DNA of 64,000 nucleotides from positions 712,001 to 776,000 of the forward strand of contig JARHVA010006308.1 in assembly GCA_037957365.1 (NCBI GenBank). The letters are read 5' to 3'. The notes below the pieces were generated by a model, which was given only the letters and a program-made list of their open reading frames with translations, was not told where the DNA came from and made no database searches. The position numbers and the translations under genes are program-made. Shown piece by piece: positions 12,803-24,047 of this stretch; position 1 is the stretch's first letter, and each line of letters begins with the position of its first letter. Origin of the DNA: Torreya grandis (lineage: Eukaryota; Streptophyta; Pinopsida; Cupressales; Taxaceae).

Positions 12803-13619
12803 TTAGCATACTACTTAGATGACCTTGGATACATGATATGGCATGTGTACCCTCAATTTTGCACTGCTATGTCAAATTTGAACATGATACACAAGTACAT
12901 GTTATACCTACTAACCAACCTCCATTTAAAACATGTAGTATGACCTATAGTCCCAATGATGTTCTCATCCCATTAAAAACACCATCTTCCTTGTATGATT
13001 CTTTTGAAGATTCCACAACTTCCACTCATATGGTTACACAAAAATTGATAACATAAATTCCTAACAAAGATCCCATGGAGGAGACCTTTCAATGTCTGTC
13101 ACTTGGTGAATATCATTTGTTGACACTTGACATGTTATATACTCCACAAGAGTATGGAAGGCTTCACATGCACCCAAGTTATGATACTTGGGTCATCCCT
13201 TATGGCCCCCTTAAAATTTGAACCAATTACACATATGGGGGAATTGATTAAGCTCCCACTATTAGCAATTTGTCTTCTTCATCACAATAATTTACCTGTG
13301 ACTTCTCTTTTTTGAGTAGCCCTAGATTCACTCACACCCATCTCTATAGGTGTACTCAGAAAGGATTTAGTTTGGGTTATTATGAACAAGGTTTCCATAT
13401 GCCTATTGAATATCCTACTAATAACACCATTAAAAATTCCAAAAAGAGGCATGAGATGGGATATGATGAACCAAATAAACTCACTAAAACCTCCCATGAA
13501 CCAATTATCAAAGAACTAGTCTCTCCTTCTCCACCTTCTTCTCCATAATCACCTGCCGAATTAGAGGTATATATACCTCCTAATTTTTTTCAATAAATTC
13601 CATCCATTTGATGCCTCTC

Positions 13620-14720
13620 ACCTATTTTTAGGGTAAGGAAACAAGGTCTCTTCCTCTCATTCATCTTAAAATAATTGATGAAGATTCTCCCGCTATTAAC
13701 AATATCCAATGTCAAGATGATGATGCAATTCTCACCTACATGGGTGTGGATGATTCCTATATCAAATGATCATTCCCATCTAAAATTCAAGCTATGTTAA
13801 ATGAATCAACCATTTACATCAACCTACCCTCCCACGATAACCCTCACATCCTCAATATTGGCCAATCTTTAGATTCCTCTAAGCAAGATGATTATGACAC
13901 TTTTCTTAATGACCATAGAAAATAATTCACTTGGTCTTACAATAATATTCTTGGTATTGACCCCTCCATCATCACCCATAATATTATCACCGATTGAGAT
14001 GCTAAACCCATTAAACAGAAGCTTCATAAAATGCATCCTCATATCACTTTCCTCATCAAAAAAGAGCTCTAATGCCTCATTTATGTTAACTTTATCCAAC
14101 CCATCAAATACCCACAATGGATTTCCAATATTATTACTATCATAAAATTGACTAGGGAAATAAATATTTGCACCAAATATCATGATTTAAATATCACCTA
14201 TCCAAAAGATGACTTCCCATTGCCTAGTATCAACCAACTTATTGATCTAATGACTAGCCATGAGATGCTATCACTTATGGACAAATTCTCTGGATATAAT
14301 CAAATCTTGGTTGCTCTTGAAGATCAAAACAAGACCACCTTTATTACCTCATGGGGGAATTTTTATTATAGATTCATACCTTTTGGATTGAATAATGCTG
14401 GTGCAACCTACCAATGTGGCATGACCTACATTTTCCATGACCTCTTACAAAAAATTATGGAGGATTATGTGGATGACTTAATTAGTAAGTCTAAACTACA
14501 CCAAGAACACTTGATAATTCTCAAAACCATATTAACTCATCTCCTCCAATATAACATTTGAGTAAACCCAAATAAATGTGTCTTTGATGTGGTTTTTGGT
14601 AAACTTTTAGGTTTTCTCATTTCTCTCTATGGCATCAAGGTCAATCCTGCTAAGGTTAGAGCAATCCTAGAGATTCCTCCACCTACTAATATCAAACAAA
14701 TTTGTAGCCTACATGGAAAA
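13620..14720 (+). pseudogene. Reverse transcriptase of element B
   Basis: RT is readable from the N-terminal segment (IDPSIITHNIITD near 13950; KQKLHKMHPHITFLIKKEL near 14010) to the thumb (VNPAKVRAILEIPPPTNIKQ near 14640). The best part is open from 14148 to 14561. It has NICTKYHDLNITYPKDDFPLP, MDKFSGYNQILVALEDQNKT, TSWGNFYYRFIPFGLNNAGA and the catalytic box EDYVDDLISKSK, so the YVDD residues survive. A frameshift lies near 14145 and a stop at 14559. It copies element RNA into DNA in the particle. Confidence 0.92.
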
Positions 14721-14859
14721 CTTTAGTCAATTTGATGCTTCATTTTCTAGTTGTCATATTGGTGCCAATGTTTTCATCATTTCCTCAAAAAGGATGTCTC
14801 CATCCAATGGAATAGAGATTTCTAAGAAGCCTTTGATGCACATAAACAATACCTTCTTT

Positions 14860-15260
14860 CCCCATAGATTCTTATTCCACCTAATTAAAATAAAATGTTT
14901 TACCTATACATCTCTACAATAGACCATTATTTAGGTGTTATGATTACACATCGAGATGACCAACATCAAGAGTAGGTAGTTTATTACATAAGCTGCACAC
15001 TTATTGATTATGAGACTCGATATATCCAAACTAAAAATATTTGCCTTGCATTAGTCTTTTCCACCTCTAAGATTCACCATTATCTCCTAAATCACAAAAC
15101 CTATGTGGTCATCCATATTGATCCTATCAAATACATGCATTCCAAACCATATCACAACCAAAGTGTATCTTGGTAGCTCATGCTTCTTGCTAAATTTGAC
15201 TTAGATTTTATTGAACAAAAATATATTAAAGGGCAAACAATCATTGACTAGTTATTTGTT
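14860..15260 (+). pseudogene. RNase H of element B (first, Ty3-type)
   Basis: A strongly decayed RNase H follows RT. In a shifting frame I read LGVMITHRDDQHQEQVVYYI, SCTLIDYETRY, then NICLALVFSTSKIHHYLLNH. This matches the '..YYxSRxLxxxExRYxxxExxxLALVFAxxKLRHYL' pattern of Tat RNase H. Then KPYHNQSVSWQLMLLAKFDL and IEQKYIKGQTI match the end of the domain. It would remove RNA from the RNA/DNA hybrid. Confidence 0.75.
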
Positions 15261-15299
15261 GCCCCTTTACCTGACAATCAACCTTCAAACCTTGAATTC

Positions 15300-15840
15300 T
15301 TTGATGAATATATTGCAACACTCTTCACCAATGACATCTCCTATCAAATGATGATATTGTTTGACAGATCTAAATGCCAATATGGTGGGGGTATGAGGGT
15401 CATTATTATTCCTCTAGATAATGAACCTATGCCTCTATCATTTAAATTATATTTCAAATACACTAACAATATAGTTGAATATGAATCTTTGATTCTAGGA
15501 CTTCAAACAACTCTCTTCTTGGGTATCAAATATATAACCATTATCAGTGATTTTCAGCTAGTAGTTAACCAAGTTAATGGTTCCTGCCTATGTAAAAATG
15601 AAATTCTACAATTTTAAAAACATTGTGTAGATACACTCTTGGGGTCATTTGACTCTTATCTCTTACAAATTATTCCTCAATCTATAAATAAGTTTGCTAA
15701 CATGATGGATTCACTTTCTTCACACATACCCTCTTCATCCTCCTCTTCAAGAATTTATGTCACTGTGCATCACTTAACATTGCCCTCTTATGTCTTAGCC
15801 AACATCCTCTTTGTCAAAAATGTAATAACCAACCCATAAT
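15300..15840 (+). pseudogene. Second RNase H (aRNH) of element B
   Basis: An open frame (15348-15617) carries the aRNH signature: LFDRSKCQYGGGMRVIIIPL, then FKLYFKYTNNIVEYESLILG (family: TNNxAEYEALIxGL), then ISDFQLVVNQVNGS (family: GDSQLVxxQVxG). The continuation 15639-15839 reads a 'FANMMDSLSSHIP' segment like the family's 'ADALATLAS' end. The first catalytic Asp seems kept (LFD), while the 'GDSQ' Asp reads SDFQ. Its position between RNase H and integrase defines the Tat lineage. Confidence 0.88.
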
Positions 15841-15929
15841 ATTTATGGTAAAAATAACTCATAGATTATCTTTCCTTCTCTATTACCCTTCCTGATCTTT
15901 CTAATAATGGGAAGTGGGCCTTCATAAAA

Positions 15930-17090
15930 TGTGAGCTCATTGCACTATACTAGGGGAACTTCTTTACAAGAAAAGTTTTGATGGTTTTCTCCTTAGATGC
16001 CTAACTAGTACTGATACTCCCTTTGCTATTAAGGAAGTCCATGATGGGATTTATGGTGGGCATTTCAATCGTCACATAGTTTCTAAAAGTATTCTTTAAC
16101 TTGGTTATTATTGGCCCACACTTCATCAAGACTATGATGATTACGTTTGATTTTGTGTTAAGTGTCAAAAACATGCTAACCTCCTTCACATTCCTAGTCA
16201 TGCATTACAAGTTGCCAAATAATTTTGGCCCTTCTCCCAATGGGGCTTAGATATAATCAACAATATTAACCCTCATTCATCACTCTATCATCATTATATC
16301 ATTACTACCACTGAATACTTCACCAAGTCAGTCGAGGCCATCCCTTTCATCTCCAATCAATCTAACAAAATTACTAACTTCATTAACCATCACATCATCT
16401 ATCATTTTAGTGTACCTCACAAGATTATAATCGATAATGGCAAGTTTTTCAAAAACAAGACTATTCAAGTTCTTTGTGATGTATCTAAAATCAAATTAAG
16501 CTTCTCATCACCATACTATGCCCAAGATAATGGATAAGTAAAAGCTTCTAAAAAAACTCTAACCAAGATTCTCATGAAGGTAGTCAATGATATTGGTAAG
16601 GATTGGTACACACATATTCCTTTCAATTTATGGGCTTATCGCACTAGCATTTGAACCCCTAGGGGTGGTACACCTTTTTCATTAGTATATAAGATAGAGG
16701 TTGTTTTACCTCTTGAGGTCCAAATTCCTTATCTTCAAATTTTTATACATGACATACTTACTGATGATGAATTTTTCAAACAACATTTAGCCCAACTTGA
16801 ATTGCTTGATGAGTGCCATATCATAACCCTCAACCACCTCTAAATCTATCAAGAGTGTATCAAACACGCTTATAACAAAAACCTTAAAGAGTGAGATTTC
16901 AATATAGGAGATTTCATCTTAAAATAAAATCAACATGTGATGAATATGGAGAAAAGAAAAAGGGGTAAATTTTCTCCTAATTGGCTTGGACCTTATATCA
17001 TAATTCACAAGTATGGTTCAAGAACTTATCACTTATCTTCTCTTAAAGGAAGGCTAGAACCTAAGCCTTTAAATGCCTTGCATCTATGAC
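15930..17090 (+). pseudogene. Integrase of element B
   Basis: The zinc-binding part is readable as KEVHDGIYGGHFNRHIVSKS, then LGYYWPTLHQDYDDYV, then FCVKCQKHANLLHIPSHA (16020-16200), which is the HHCC module. The core follows: QWGLDIINNINPHSS (first Asp), YFTKSVEAIPFISNQSN, HKIIIDNGKFFKNKT (second Asp), then SPYYAQDNG, stop, VKASKKTL, where the catalytic Glu of 'NGQxEAxNKT' is Lys. The C-terminal part reads KFSPNWLGPYIIIHKYGSRT. It would insert the cDNA into the genome. The lost Glu and several stops make it dead. Confidence 0.88.
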
Positions 17091-17335
17091 CATTCTTTTG
17101 TTAAACCAATGTCACTTTATTTTGTGTTTAACTTGAGCTCCTCCCTTGAGTATCTTTATTACATTCATTTCTCTTCCTCTTTACCCTTACTCCTATACAC
17201 GTGGATAACTTACACAATGGTATGGTTTTATCCTCACAGTGGAAAACTCCTAAGCCTCTATAGGCTTGTTCATGACTAAAAGAAAAAAAAATCATGTGAT
17301 ATTTGAAAAAGTTATAAAATCTCAGGTCATGTTTT

Positions 17336-17472
17336 TTAACGTAGACTACTCCCTTGAAGGACAGCTACATAACTTCCCTTTGCTACAACCAATAGACTAT
17401 TCCCTTGGAGGATCGTTATTTAAAATTAAAACAAACACTTAGACCACTCCCTTAAAGGATGGCTAGGCTAAT
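17336..17472 (+). repeat. Three degenerate tandem copies in the element B 3' region
   Basis: The phrase 'tagactactcccttgaagga' recurs near 17342, 17395 (atagactattcccttggagga) and 17443 (agaccactcccttaaagga), about 50 bases apart. Each copy is followed by a short 'c/tggcta' or 'cagcta' segment. This 'GACTACTCCC..AAGGA' repeat lies just after integrase. Confidence 0.7.
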
Positions 17473-17937
17473 ATTTTTTCTCAAAGGAAAAAATAAATGC
17501 AAAGGGTTCCTCACCTCTTTGCATGACCTTAACCTATACAAAATCCCATTTTAGGCTTCCTGTATTGATCAGCTTACACACACAAAAAATATTTAATTCA
17601 TGGACTTGACTATATTAGCTCTCAGGTCACCCACAAAAGGGATATATTATTTCTACTTGGTAGGTTATGCTATTTAAACATTTTTCCTCATTATACCCTT
17701 TTTACCCTCATACTCTTTCAAGGGAATATGAATCTCACTTAAAATGAGGTAAACACGATGCTTCTCTAACAAACATAATGGTTCAAAGATATAAGGCATG
17801 AAAGAGGCTCATTTTCTTGAGCCTATTTATGTTCTAAATCATGGACTTTACCAATGCACGAGCATTCTGCCTCTTTATTTTACCATCTACATCACATGTC
17901 AATATCCCTATTTGAGATAAAGAGATAATGTCATACC

Positions 17938-18075
17938 AAAACTAACATAATCAACCTATTTATTTTATGCATACACCATCACAAATATGGAAAAATGTTG
18001 AAATACACTAACATAACCAATCTATTCATTTTAAGTATACACCATCACAAATATGGAAAAATGATAAGATGAAAC
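17938..18075 (+). repeat. Tandem repeat of about 62 bases
   Basis: Two good copies and one poor copy are seen. 'actaacataatcaacctatt' with 'caccatcacaaatatggaaa' near 17941 recurs near 18006, and a weaker third copy ('accatcacataaatgggaaa') ends near 18115. Confidence 0.65.
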
Positions 18076-18419
18076 TAACCAATCAACTATGCATATACCA
18101 TCACATAAATGGGAAAGGCTAGTCTAACTCAAATAACATGATCAACATTAACATCAAAATTAATGAAACATAAAATGAACATCATCCATATCATCATCAT
18201 AATCACAAGCAACACATCTCAAATAAACACATGGAAATAAATGAACATCTCATACATATAATATGTGATCAAAATACATGTTCATCAACTACATCATCAA
18301 AACATCATAAATCTCTCTCAAAATGTACATCTTGTGTCTTCAAATCATAGGTTAGTATATATGTAATATATATAAATAAAAAATGATAAACATTGATACT
18401 CAAGGTCCTTGAAACTCTT

Positions 18420-20179
18420 CATCTGGTCATGAGAAGGTAGTGTCATCACCACTCCATCCATCTGCATCGACGTGAGCTCAAAGTCATCAAATGTGACATC
18501 AACCTCTCCTACTCTCTGAACTCCAAATATCTTGGTATCTATGGGAACTCTCTAATTTCCCTCTCATAATAAGCAATCTCATCTAGGGCAATCAAATACC
18601 TCACCATATATATAGTCTATGGAAGACCCATAGCACCTAATGATGGCCTAGACTATACTAGTCCTTGTGGTGGTGGTGGTGGAGGAGTAGCATAGCCTAC
18701 TACTCTTAGACTATCTCTCTTTATTGTCACTGCAGTCACTAACCATGTAAAATGACTACCTAGCCCTATAGTGTTGCAACATAACCTTGTAAATCCCCAA
18801 TCTGACCCTATAACATCACCACCTACCCTTATAAGGCTAACACCTATGCCTAGGCTATCTCTCAAGCCTGGATTACTACATCTCATGCTTGTACTATTGT
18901 ATCTCAAGCTTGTAACACTACATCTCTTTCCTTGACTAACCCCTATAAGTTTTTTGGTGGCCTCTTGAGCTCCACCATTATATGTAACCCTACCCACCAA
19001 GTTTTATAGGTCATTATACACCCTAGGTCCCTAATACTTGGCTTTATTGGTAGATCCTCAAAATCTAGCCCATCAGTCTCCTAGGGTAATGGTAAAGGTT
19101 CCTCTATGTCATCCCTCTTATATCAAGAGAAGGTAGTCAAAATATCCTAAAATAGCCTAAACTATCTCCTAACCCATGCCATGAGTACCATCTCCAACTC
19201 ACTAAAACATCTCCCCCTAACCCATAGTGAGCTCTATAATCTAATAAGTTACTCTACCTACCCTCTGAAAATAGGGTATGTTAGATATGATCTCCACATG
19301 ATATCTGTATGGATCAAGCCCTCGATCATGCACCTATAGTAAGCAATATCTTTTATGACATCATCCACTTAGGTATATTCCATTCCATCTCTCCACCATC
19401 TAAATCTAACTCTAAATCCATCTAGGATAGTGGTAGGTAACACCAGTGGTCATGTCACCATGATGTGCTCATATGCCCAATAGTGCAGTAGATGATCAAC
19501 ACATAAATTATATCACCATCACAGCCATAAACCCCATAACTCTCTATATAATTATGCCAAAAATATTGTACCCTAAGCAAAAATGATCCACTGCTCAATC
19601 ATATATGTAAGCACACCTATCAAATAAATAAAAAAACTCCCTCTATCTACATCCGAAAATGCATAAACCATGATCTCAATCATCATCAAGATGCTTAGAT
19701 GATGCTACTCCTCATTAGCTATATAGAGTGGCTCACATACAAAACTCGTAGAGTGGTAGGTCACCTCAATAACATGATCCCCATATAAAGTGACCATGTG
19801 TATATCATGCTTCTCTCTCAAGCATGCAAAAATCTCCTCACCCTAGAGTGGTAGCCTCAGAATCCTATATACATCCTCGTATGTCACTGTCAACTCTCTG
19901 ATTGGTAGATGGAAGGTGTTGGTGGTATGATCCCACCTCTCAATAAAATCTATCATCAATGACACATCATGTGTGACATGATAGTTTTGTCACACTCCTC
20001 TTAAACCCATAACTACCATATACTCCCAATCATCTAGAGTAACATCTTTCCTCATGCATGTTCATAACCTTGGTAGATGATCTCATAGTATAAGCTCCAT
20101 CCTCACCTACATCCATACACAAAAAACTCAAGTAACATCCCTTTTAATCTACTATATCACCACATTTTTTCCTTCTCAT
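18420..20179 (-). pseudogene. Antisense plant mobile domain (PMD) gene inside element B
   Basis: On the strand opposite to gag-pol, the reverse complement of about 19985-19310 reads as a plant mobile domain protein (MAIN/MAIL-like 'aminotransferase-like' family). Signs are FIERWDHTTNTFHLP, then IRELTVTYEDVYRILRLPL (family: ER WRPETHTFHLPxGExTxTLxDVxxLLGLPxxG), then YWAYEHIMVT and later RWWRDGM (family: WAYEHF..RP). A start is possible at 20179 (MRRKKCGDIV), with a frameshift near 19985. The C-terminal part contains a repeated AQAxD/VxxQA pattern (about 18930-18800). PMD proteins of plants act in the nucleus in genome stability and silencing; related PMDs occur in MULE and Ty3/gypsy elements. 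More than 30 in-frame stops show it is dead. It has no sequence link to gag-pol and looks like a captured cargo gene. Confidence 0.78.
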
Positions 20180-20192
20180 TGGGGGATCGACA

Positions 20193-20553
20193 TTGGTCTG
20201 AGGCCTTAAACTGAGCTATGTAGATAACACTCAGTCAACATGGGGTCTTCTAGGGCTAAATCAACCATATACCCACCTTACTAACTATCCTAGGCTTCAC
20301 TAATTCTATCTCTCGACCCTAGGCATACCTACCTATTCCAACTCTAGGCCTCACTACCTATATTATTGACTCTTGACACTATGACTTGTCTTTTAAGACC
20401 TAGACCTCTCAACTATCTCAAGTTACCTTTTTCCCTAAAACACACCTTTTTAGATCTTTTTCCTAGGTTCTAAGAGAACTACATTGGCCTGAGGCCCTAA
20501 ACTGGTCTATGTAGGTAGCACTCAGATAATGTAGGTTCTTTTGAGGTTAGCTT
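20193..20553 (+). repeat. Duplicated segment upstream of the antisense gene
   Basis: A block of about 70 bases at 20193-20262 (attggtctgaggccttaaac ...) is repeated at 20484-20553 (attggcctgaggccctaaac ...), 291 bases apart. Both copies follow a 'ttccttctcattgg' or 'tttcctaggttc' context. They lie just upstream of the PMD start on the minus strand, where a promoter would be expected. Confidence 0.7.
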
Positions 20554-20559
20554 AGCTAT

Positions 20560-22506
20560 TAAGCTAGTTGACTACTTCTATTGAAAATCTAAAACTCACC
20601 CTTTTTATTGTGTTACTTTTCTATAGTCACTGATGTCAACATTAATGTTTAGGTTAGAAATTTATTAGTCTACATCAAGGCTAATGTTGACATCAAAATA
20701 CTAACCTCAGTACCATATCATCCAATGTCGATCAACCTTGATATCATATCGGCTAATGTCAATTGACCTCGTTGATGTCGATGACTACTTCCGCCCCAGA
20801 GCTAAAAAACCCAAACCCAATCTTTCACATTTCCCCTAAAAACCTACCCATAACTCCCCTAACTTATCTTACACTTAACCTAACCTAATTTATACCCCCC
20901 ATTCTTATTTTATACAACCCCACCTCTCATTTAGCCTAAAACTTGCTAAAACCAAATCAAACTAGTGTAGGCTCTTACCTCATCTCTCTATCTTCTCCTA
21001 GATAGCACTGCTAGCTCTTATGGTCATGTACCTCCTACTGGGTCCCCTCCTTTTTCTACCATCTCAAATCACTCTCAAATCTCTATTTCTTTGATTCAAG
21101 CAATATTTTAGGTGATAATTCAGGTGATGGTTCTACCCCAATTGGTGGTAGAACTTTTGAGAGCCATAACTTCTGCACTATAGCTCTGTTTGACTCACCA
21201 TTTAAACCATTAGAAAGATAGGAATTTGGGGAACACCATGAGATGGAATTAAACTCTGATAAGTGGGTTTTGACCCCTAAAAACCAAATGGAAGTTCCCC
21301 AAATTTGAATTTTAGTAGTGTATTCTAAAAATAGTAAGTTTCTAAAAATAGTAATTCCTCAAATTTTGTATTGTTGTAAATCATGGAAGTCAAACCACTT
21401 AATCTCCATCGAGATTAGTGACCTGCCACATCCTCTTGATACCTTCAAAACATGTATAAATGAATATTTAACTCAAAATATAAATCAAACATCTCTTCTT
21501 AAAGATAGGCATATGTTTGGGTCTACAAATTTGATCAATAAAACATCTCTTCTCAGAGATAACATTATTTAAATTATGTTATTCCTTTTTTTTGAATTAT
21601 CTTTCAACCAAAGCTTCTAAGTTTTGGATCATTCTTCTCTCCAATCAAAAAGTTGTAAATGAGTTTGGTTGGCCACCAAACCCCCTTTTGTCAAGTTTGG
21701 TTGTTTGTCAATGTCGACATTCTTGACTTGACCTGTTGATGTTGGTGCTTATGCCTACCAACATTAACAACATTTCCCTAGTTGTACTAACATTGGTACT
21801 TTATATTACTAATATCGACACATAGAATTGACATTGACACCATTCCAATACTATTTTCCAACATAAAACCCCTAGCTTTGCATCACCTTACCCATACATT
21901 GGGGTAACTAGAGATCACATATATCTCCCGCAACCATGAAAAAATGACATTGAATATCATCCAAATATTCAGCCTATATGAATTTTCTTGGAGAACATGA
22001 ATATTTCCTTGTTCGTTGACCCTTTTACATCATGAATGCATTACTTATCCTGACTACTTAGGCTATTCCATTGTAGTTGGCTATTATGCACACACATGTG
22101 TTTTAGGTGTTATGGATGGGAACCAAGCCCATCCTATCACCTTCAACCTTTTGTGTTTCTTAGGGGAACTTCCTACCTTAGACACCTTAGACACATTGAC
22201 CATTAGAGCTACAACTTTGATTGATTTGAACTATCAGCTATCACTTATAAGTTATGCTTTGGTTACTTCTATCCAAGTCCTCCTTAACCTTGTTTATTCT
22301 TGGCCTTGTCAATTATAGCTCATTATGGCCTATACATATGAAGTGATGCTCAATTCTTCACTAGTCACCCAATTACCTTTTCATCAAATTAGTACTCGAT
22401 TCTAGTTTTTCCTCCATCGATTCCCATTTTGAGGGGGGATACCTCATCCAATAATTGGAGCATATAACTCCTATTTTTGTCTTGCAACATGTCAGTACAA
22501 ATTAAA
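20560..22506 (+). other. 3' region of element B, distal part
   Basis: I recognise no gene here. It contains clusters of the GACATC/GATGTCGG motif (20620-20790, 21700-21835). The 100-codon open stretch at 22016-22318 lacks any family feature and is reported only as present; it could be a fragment of a second cargo ORF. Confidence 0.4.
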
Positions 22507-22523
22507 AGACAAAAGGGTACAAA
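22507..22523 (+). promoter_or_regulatory. Polypurine tract of element B
   Basis: A purine-rich run (agacaaaagggtacaaa) directly abuts the right LTR, as expected for the plus-strand DNA primer. A second G-rich run (gaggggggat, 22431-22440) lies about 85 bases upstream and could be an extra tract. Confidence 0.55.
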
Positions 22524-24042
22524 TGTAGACACCAAAATTATCTCACACACACGTGCATAACTCCCTTTGTCGAAACCCCCCTAAACCCATTTTAATAATA
22601 ATAATTAATCTCCCTAACCCATAATTTTACCCCTCACACATTTAATTAATTTAAAATACTTAATTAAGTTAATTAAAAACCCCTATTACCACCTTACCTA
22701 GCCACCTCACCCTATGACTAATTCTCCCCTGATGAGTCACCTAAGGACTTGGTCCTCTCATCCTAACTACCCAAGACTTATTCCCACTTCCAAACTAAAC
22801 TCCTAAATAACTACTTCCTTCCTAACCTCTTATTTTTATTGTTTTATAGTGGGTGTCACACTTGGCAAGCACAATAATATAAAATAGGCCAAAAATAAAA
22901 AGGTTTACCTATTATATGGACACTAACATTGGTCAACCCATGGCCAACATCTATGGGATCATAGTTGATGTTAGTAGGATCATTGACATCAATAATATAA
23001 GCCAAACTCTAACCTATAGTTCAAGTCAACATAAATTAAGAAAATCAATTCTTACTCTCATTCAGGCTCTTGGCATTCTATTTTTTGACATCCAAGCTTA
23101 CAATCACCCTATGTAAGTCAATCACAATAAGTAACTGAGCTCTTGAGAACCAATAACACCTACTTGTTATCTCTAATCAAGCACTCATGTTTGGACTCCC
23201 TGATAGGGACTATCAAACTAGCACTTATCATTTAATGACCACCATAGCTAAGTATATTACTGATACTATATGTTGTTTAAATATTTATTTTACTATTTCT
23301 TTATATCTACCCTACACTACTTTAAACACTTATGACCATACCCTTATGAGGAAGTTACAAAGATTCCTTACGTTTTTCCCCTTTACCTGACATACCAAAT
23401 CTCTGACCAGACTTAACCAAGCCATAATCTCCCTCTCATAATTCTCTCGACCTCCCTAACCTGATATAAACTAGTTCTTGAACCCAAGAAATCCTTCTAT
23501 AACTCTCTAGATAAGTATTTCCCCTACTGACATTGATAGCTTAATCAACATCAGTCGCCTCATTACTAACCTTGGTAGTATAGCTGATATTGATCACTCC
23601 CCTATTGACATCAGTGAATATAGATTCCCTAACCTCTTCAAAACCTACCTAACTTATAAAACACATATAAAGCACCTCACCTACACCCTGTCACTCTCTA
23701 ATGTGTACAGGTTGTTAATAAAATTAATTTTATCTCTCATTCACTCTCTTTTTACCTCTCCTTTAGTTATTTATTATTCTTTTGCCTCTTAAAAGTGGAA
23801 TATAATGTCTAAGGAAGTTTCACACTTAGAGCAAATGCATAGCTTGGTAGCCCACTCATTTATCTACTAACAAACATCTTATGGTAGTTTTTATTATCTA
23901 TAGGTAGTCCTCTCCAACCAAAGAGGAGTGTTCACAATGTCTGGATATGGTGCAGAAACCAAATCCAATTTCATTCTAATCACTTATCCATATCCCTCTT
24001 TTTTTCCCTTTAGACTTAAAATAAGTAAAATTTAGTGAAACA
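22524..24042 (+). repeat. 3' LTR of element B
   Basis: It begins TGTAGACACC and ends GTGAAACA, aligning with 5691-7217. It is followed by the target duplication CCTCT. Confidence 0.93.
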
Positions 24043-24047
24043 CCTCT
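24043..24047 (+). repeat. Target site duplication of element B, right copy (CCTCT)
   Basis: CCTCT directly follows the terminal CA of B's right LTR. It is identical to 5686-5690, and its last T is the first base of the TGTTGATG end of element C. Confidence 0.9.

Larger units (their letters stand above)
17091..18419 (+). other. 3' region of element B, proximal part, no gene
   Basis: This lies between the end of integrase and the antisense gene. It holds two short tandem repeat groups (separate entries) and otherwise AT-rich, CATCA-rich DNA (18170-18300). A small open stretch at 17073-17279 overlaps the end of integrase in another frame and has no family features. Confidence 0.5.
5691..24042 (+). 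mobile_element. Element B: 18.35-kb Ty3/gypsy retrotransposon, Tat/Ogre type
   Basis: This is a complete but dead LTR retrotransposon. It has LTRs of 1,527 and 1,519 bases that both start TGTAGACACC and end in CA, and a perfect 5-bp target duplication. The order is gag, Pro-rich linker, second knuckle, protease, RT, RNase H, a second 'archaeal-like' RNase H (aRNH), integrase, then a 5.4-kb 3' region with an antisense gene. The aRNH between RNase H and integrase is the hallmark of the plant Tat lineage, and the size matches Ogre-like members. By eye the LTRs are about 90% identical over the first 300 bases. B is the youngest of the three nested elements. Frameshifts and stops in every domain, protease Asp to Asn, and integrase Glu to Lys make it non-functional. 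Confidence 0.93.

Noticed and set aside
18653..19000. 115-codon minus-strand ORF ending in a proline run
   Set aside because: It lies in a different frame from the PMD remnant, and its Pro run is the frame-shifted reading of a CAC-type (His) repeat. It is not a separate gene.
22016..22318. 100-codon ORF in the 3' region of element B
   Set aside because: It has no recognisable domain and nothing supports coding. It is mentioned only within the region entry.
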